From contig JARRBR010000015.1 of assembly GCA_029982755.1 (NCBI GenBank), positions 1 to 40,495 of the forward strand: 40,495 nucleotides of DNA, read 5' to 3'. The notes beneath the pieces were generated by a model, which ran no database searches, was not told the origin of the DNA, and saw only the letters and a list, made by a program, of their open reading frames with translations. The first letter of the stretch is position 1; each line of letters begins with the position of its first letter. A program made the position numbers and the translations under genes. Below, in pieces: positions 36,014-40,495 of the stretch. This stretch comes from Rhodocyclaceae bacterium. Lineage in GTDB: Bacteria > Pseudomonadota > Gammaproteobacteria > Burkholderiales > Rhodocyclaceae.

Positions 36014-36067
36014 GCGCTGCCGTTCTGAGCGCTGCCGTTCTGAGAGCAGTCGTTATGAGCGCTGCCG
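35999..36067 (+). repeat. 15-bp tandem repeat spanning the phosphomannomutase stop codon
   Basis: Unit GCGCTGCCGTTCTGA: copy 1 (35999-36013, one mismatch) contains the last codons and the stop of the gene. Copies 2 (36014-36028) and 3 (36029-36043) are perfect, copy 4 (36044-36058) is diverged, and copy 5 (36059-36067) is partial. Each full copy keeps the reading frame and ends in TGA. It fills most of the 64-base space before the convergent uvrD stop. Confidence 0.9.
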
Positions 36068-36077
36068 GCCGGCGCGC

Positions 36078-38294
36078 TCAGGCCGGATCCAGCTTCGCCA
36101 CCGCCAGCAACAGCCACTTCACCCCCGCCGGGCCGAAGTTGATCTGCACCTTGGCGTCGCTGCCGCTGCCCTCCGCCGCCACGATCACCCCCTGACCGAA
36201 CTTCGCATGGCTGACCGCCTGGCCGATGCGCAGGCCGTTGGGCAGGGTCGCGAACGTCGGCCGCGGCGCGCGCTGCACCTGGGCCGTCGCCGGCGAGGGC
36301 TTGAAGTAGCCGCCCCCCATGCCGCCCATCGCCCCGCCTGCGGCCGAGCGCGGATTGGGCGGCGTCAGCCACTTGGTCAGTTCGGCCGGAACCTCCTCCA
36401 GGAAGCGCGAGCGCAGGTTGTAGCGCGTCTGCCCGTGCAGCATGCGGCTCTGCGCGAAGCTCAGGTACAGCCGCTCGCGCGCCCGCGTCACCGCGACGTA
36501 CATCAGCCGGCGCTCCTCCTCCAGGCCATCGGTTTCGAGGATGCTGTTCTCGTGCGGGAACAGACCTTCCTCGAGTCCCGACACGAACACGACGTTGAAC
36601 TCCAGGCCCTTGGCCGAGTGCACCGTCATCAGCTGCACCGCGTCCGCGCCCTGGTCGGCCTGGTGGTCGCCGGCCTCGAGCGAGGCGTGGGCGAGGAAGT
36701 CCGCCAGCAGCGCATGCGGCTGCGCCAGCACTTCAGCGTCGGCCTGCGACTCGGCGAGGAAGTTGGCGGCGGCGTTGATCAGTTCGTCCAGGTTCTCCAG
36801 CCGCTCGCGGCCTTCCTTGTCGGCCTTGTAGTGCGCGCGCAGGCCGCTCAAGTCGAGCACGTGGTCGACCAGCTCGGGCAGCGGCAGCCCGGCGGTGTCG
36901 CGGCGCAGGTCCTCGACCAGGCGCACGAACTGCGCGAGCGAGGTGCCCGGCTTGCCGGTCAGGTGCGGCACGGTCGCATACAGGCTGGTGTTGTAGACCC
37001 GTGCGGCGTCGGTCAGCACCTCGAGCGAGCGCGCACCGATGCCGCGGGTGGGAAAATTCACCACCCGCGCGAAGGAGGTGTCGTCGTCCGCATTGGCGAT
37101 CAGGCGCAGGTAGGCGAGCGCGTGCTTGATCTCCTGGCGCTCGAAGAAGCGCAGGCCGCCATACACGCGGTAGGGGATGCCGGCGGAGAACAGCTGGTGC
37201 TCCAGCACCCGCGACTGCGCGTTCGAGCGGTAGAGCAGCGCGATCTCGCTCCGTAGCGCGCCGTCGCGCACCAGCGACTGGATTTCCTCGACGATCCAGC
37301 GCGCCTCGTCGCCATCCGAGTAGGCCTCGAATACGCGGATCGGCTCGCCCGCGCCCTGGTCGGTCCACAGGTTCTTGCCCAGCCGGTTGCTGTTGTGGCG
37401 GATGATCGCGTTGGCGGCATCGAGGATGTTGCTGTGCGAGCGGTAATTCTGCTCCAGGCGGATCACGTTGTTCACCCGGAACTCGCGCTCGAAGTCGCGC
37501 ATGTTGCCGACCTCGGCGCCGCGGAAACGGTAGATGCTCTGGTCGTCGTCGCCGACGCAGAACATCGCCGCGCCACCCTCGCGGCCCTCGTCGGCGAACA
37601 GCTTCAGCCAGCGGTACTGCAGGCGGTTGGTGTCCTGGAACTCGTCGACCAGGATGTGGCGGAAGCGGCGCTGGTAGTGGCGGCGCAGCGGTTCGTTGCG
37701 CTCGAGCAGCTCGTAGCTGCGCAGCAGCAACTCCGCAAAATCCACAACAGACTCGCGCTGGCACTGTGCTTCATACTCCTGAAACAGGTGTACGCGCTGG
37801 CGGGTGTAGTCGTCCCAGGCCTCGACCGCGTGCGGCCGGTTGCCGGCTTCCTTCTGGCCGTTGATGAAGTGCAGCAGCTCCCGCGGCGGGAATTTCTCGT
37901 CGTCGACGTTGAGCGTCTTCAGCAGGCGCTTGATGGCGGCGAGCTGGTCGCCCGAATCGAGGATCTGGAACAGCTGCGGCAGCCCGGCGTCGCGATGGTG
38001 CGCGCGCAGCAGGCGATTGGCGAGGCCGTGGAAGGTGCCGATCCACATGCCGCGGGTACTGACCGGCAGCATCGAGCCGAGACGGGCGAGCATCTCCTTT
38101 GCGGCCTTGTTGGTGAAGGTCACGGCAAGAATGCCCGCCGGGTCGACCTGGCCCGACTGGATCAGCCAGGCGATGCGGGTGGTGAGCACGCGAGTCTTGC
38201 CGGAACCGGCGCCGGCGAGGATGAGGGCGTGTTGCGCAGGCAGCGTCACCGCCTGCAGTTGTTCGGGATTCAGGTTGCTGAGCAGCGTGGACAT
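36078..38294 (-). CDS. uvrD: DNA helicase II UvrD
   Basis: 738 residues. 3'-5' SF1 helicase for nucleotide excision and mismatch repair. Motifs in order: LNPEQLQAVTLP, Walker A AGAGSGKTRVL, VTFTNKAAKEM, DEFQDTNRLQYRW, DDDQSIYRFRGAE, LEQNYRSHSNIL, MTVHSAKGLEFNVVF, and VAVTRARERLYLSFAQ. A Gly/Met-rich linker (about 655-670) precedes a C-terminal RNAP-binding-like KFGQGVIVAAEGSG region. ATG 38294 (MSTLLSNLNPEQ) has AGAGGAA upstream; the longer frame is in the control region. No LexA box was seen before it, unlike E. coli uvrD. Confidence 0.96.
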   Translation of the reverse strand: MSTLLSNLNPEQLQAVTLPAQHALILAGAGSGKTRVLTTRIAWLIQSGQVDPAGILAVTFTNKAAKEMLARLGSMLPVSTRGMWIGTFHGLANRLLRAHHRDAGLPQLFQILDSGDQLAAIKRLLKTLNVDDEKFPPRELLHFINGQKEAGNRPHAVEAWDDYTRQRVHLFQEYEAQCQRESVVDFAELLLRSYELLERNEPLRRHYQRRFRHILVDEFQDTNRLQYRWLKLFADEGREGGAAMFCVGDDDQSIYRFRGAEVGNMRDFEREFRVNNVIRLEQNYRSHSNILDAANAIIRHNSNRLGKNLWTDQGAGEPIRVFEAYSDGDEARWIVEEIQSLVRDGALRSEIALLYRSNAQSRVLEHQLFSAGIPYRVYGGLRFFERQEIKHALAYLRLIANADDDTSFARVVNFPTRGIGARSLEVLTDAARVYNTSLYATVPHLTGKPGTSLAQFVRLVEDLRRDTAGLPLPELVDHVLDLSGLRAHYKADKEGRERLENLDELINAAANFLAESQADAEVLAQPHALLADFLAHASLEAGDHQADQGADAVQLMTVHSAKGLEFNVVFVSGLEEGLFPHENSILETDGLEEERRLMYVAVTRARERLYLSFAQSRMLHGQTRYNLRSRFLEEVPAELTKWLTPPNPRSAAGGAMGGMGGGYFKPSPATAQVQRAPRPTFATLPNGLRIGQAVSHAKFGQGVIVAAEGSGSDAKVQINFGPAGVKWLLLAVAKLDPA

Positions 38295-38316
38295 CGCGGT
38301 TCCTCTTCGAGCCCGC

Positions 38317-38322
38317 ATTGTA
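38317..38322 (-). promoter_or_regulatory. Putative -10 element for uvrD
   Basis: On the minus strand TACAAT (38322 to 38317) matches the -10 consensus at 5 of 6 positions and predicts a start about 16 bases before the uvrD ATG. The -35 is weak. Confidence 0.4.
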
Positions 38323-38365
38323 TCGGCCACGGCGGGCGGGGCCGAATCGATGTGGCACGGCGTGA

Positions 38366-40495
<2,130 letters not shown>

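Overview
The window comes from a high-GC Betaproteobacterium, most likely Rhodocyclales (Thauera/Azoarcus-type). This rests on codon use with strong G/C at third positions, a GlrK-QseG-GlrR type two-component operon, a ubiquinone (coq7) gene, and housekeeping gene orders typical of that group. It is ordinary chromosome: no insertion sequence, phage, tRNA, rRNA or CRISPR array was seen. About 34 protein genes are packed tightly on both strands.

Layout, left to right. rplM (10-438, minus) is preceded by a 631-base gap holding a strong candidate small RNA (566-685, minus) with two anti-Shine-Dalgarno stretches and a textbook terminator. Next are an OsmC-family gene and a leftward translationally coupled operon: rubrerythrin, an Fe-S oxidoreductase, DUF3501, a CNP1-like exported protein and coq7. 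rppH and proS diverge, and proS is followed by an exported lytic transglycosylase. A bactofilin gene (8478-9086, minus) is divergent from a glrK / qseG-like lipoprotein / glrR operon. The shared intergenic region holds a consensus sigma-54 promoter facing bactofilin and two dyads matching the E. coli GlrR operator TGTC-N10-GACA, so the enhancer-binding protein next door very probably drives the bactofilin. A 60-residue exported peptide closes the glrR operon.

Next is a PA0069-type radical SAM gene with a near-perfect LexA box at its 5' end. tldD, a nitrilase-family amidohydrolase and yhdP run leftward; glnE, a CYTH-CHAD protein, a SixA-like phosphatase, a DUF2062 protein and an unrecognised 315-residue protein run rightward. 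nudJ, an exported protein with a possible transglutaminase-like triad, and mnmA run leftward. ilvE, a CHCC zinc-finger protein, an NTF2-like protein and a YheT hydrolase run rightward. rfbA-rfbC (without rfbB/rfbD) lie opposite a phosphomannomutase/phosphoglucomutase gene whose stop codon sits in a 15-bp tandem repeat. uvrD, a small unrecognised protein and the first 447 codons of leuS finish the window.

The most notable signals are regulatory: the GlrR/sigma-54/bactofilin circuit, the anti-SD small RNA and the LexA-controlled radical SAM gene. All are motif-based and need experimental or comparative confirmation.
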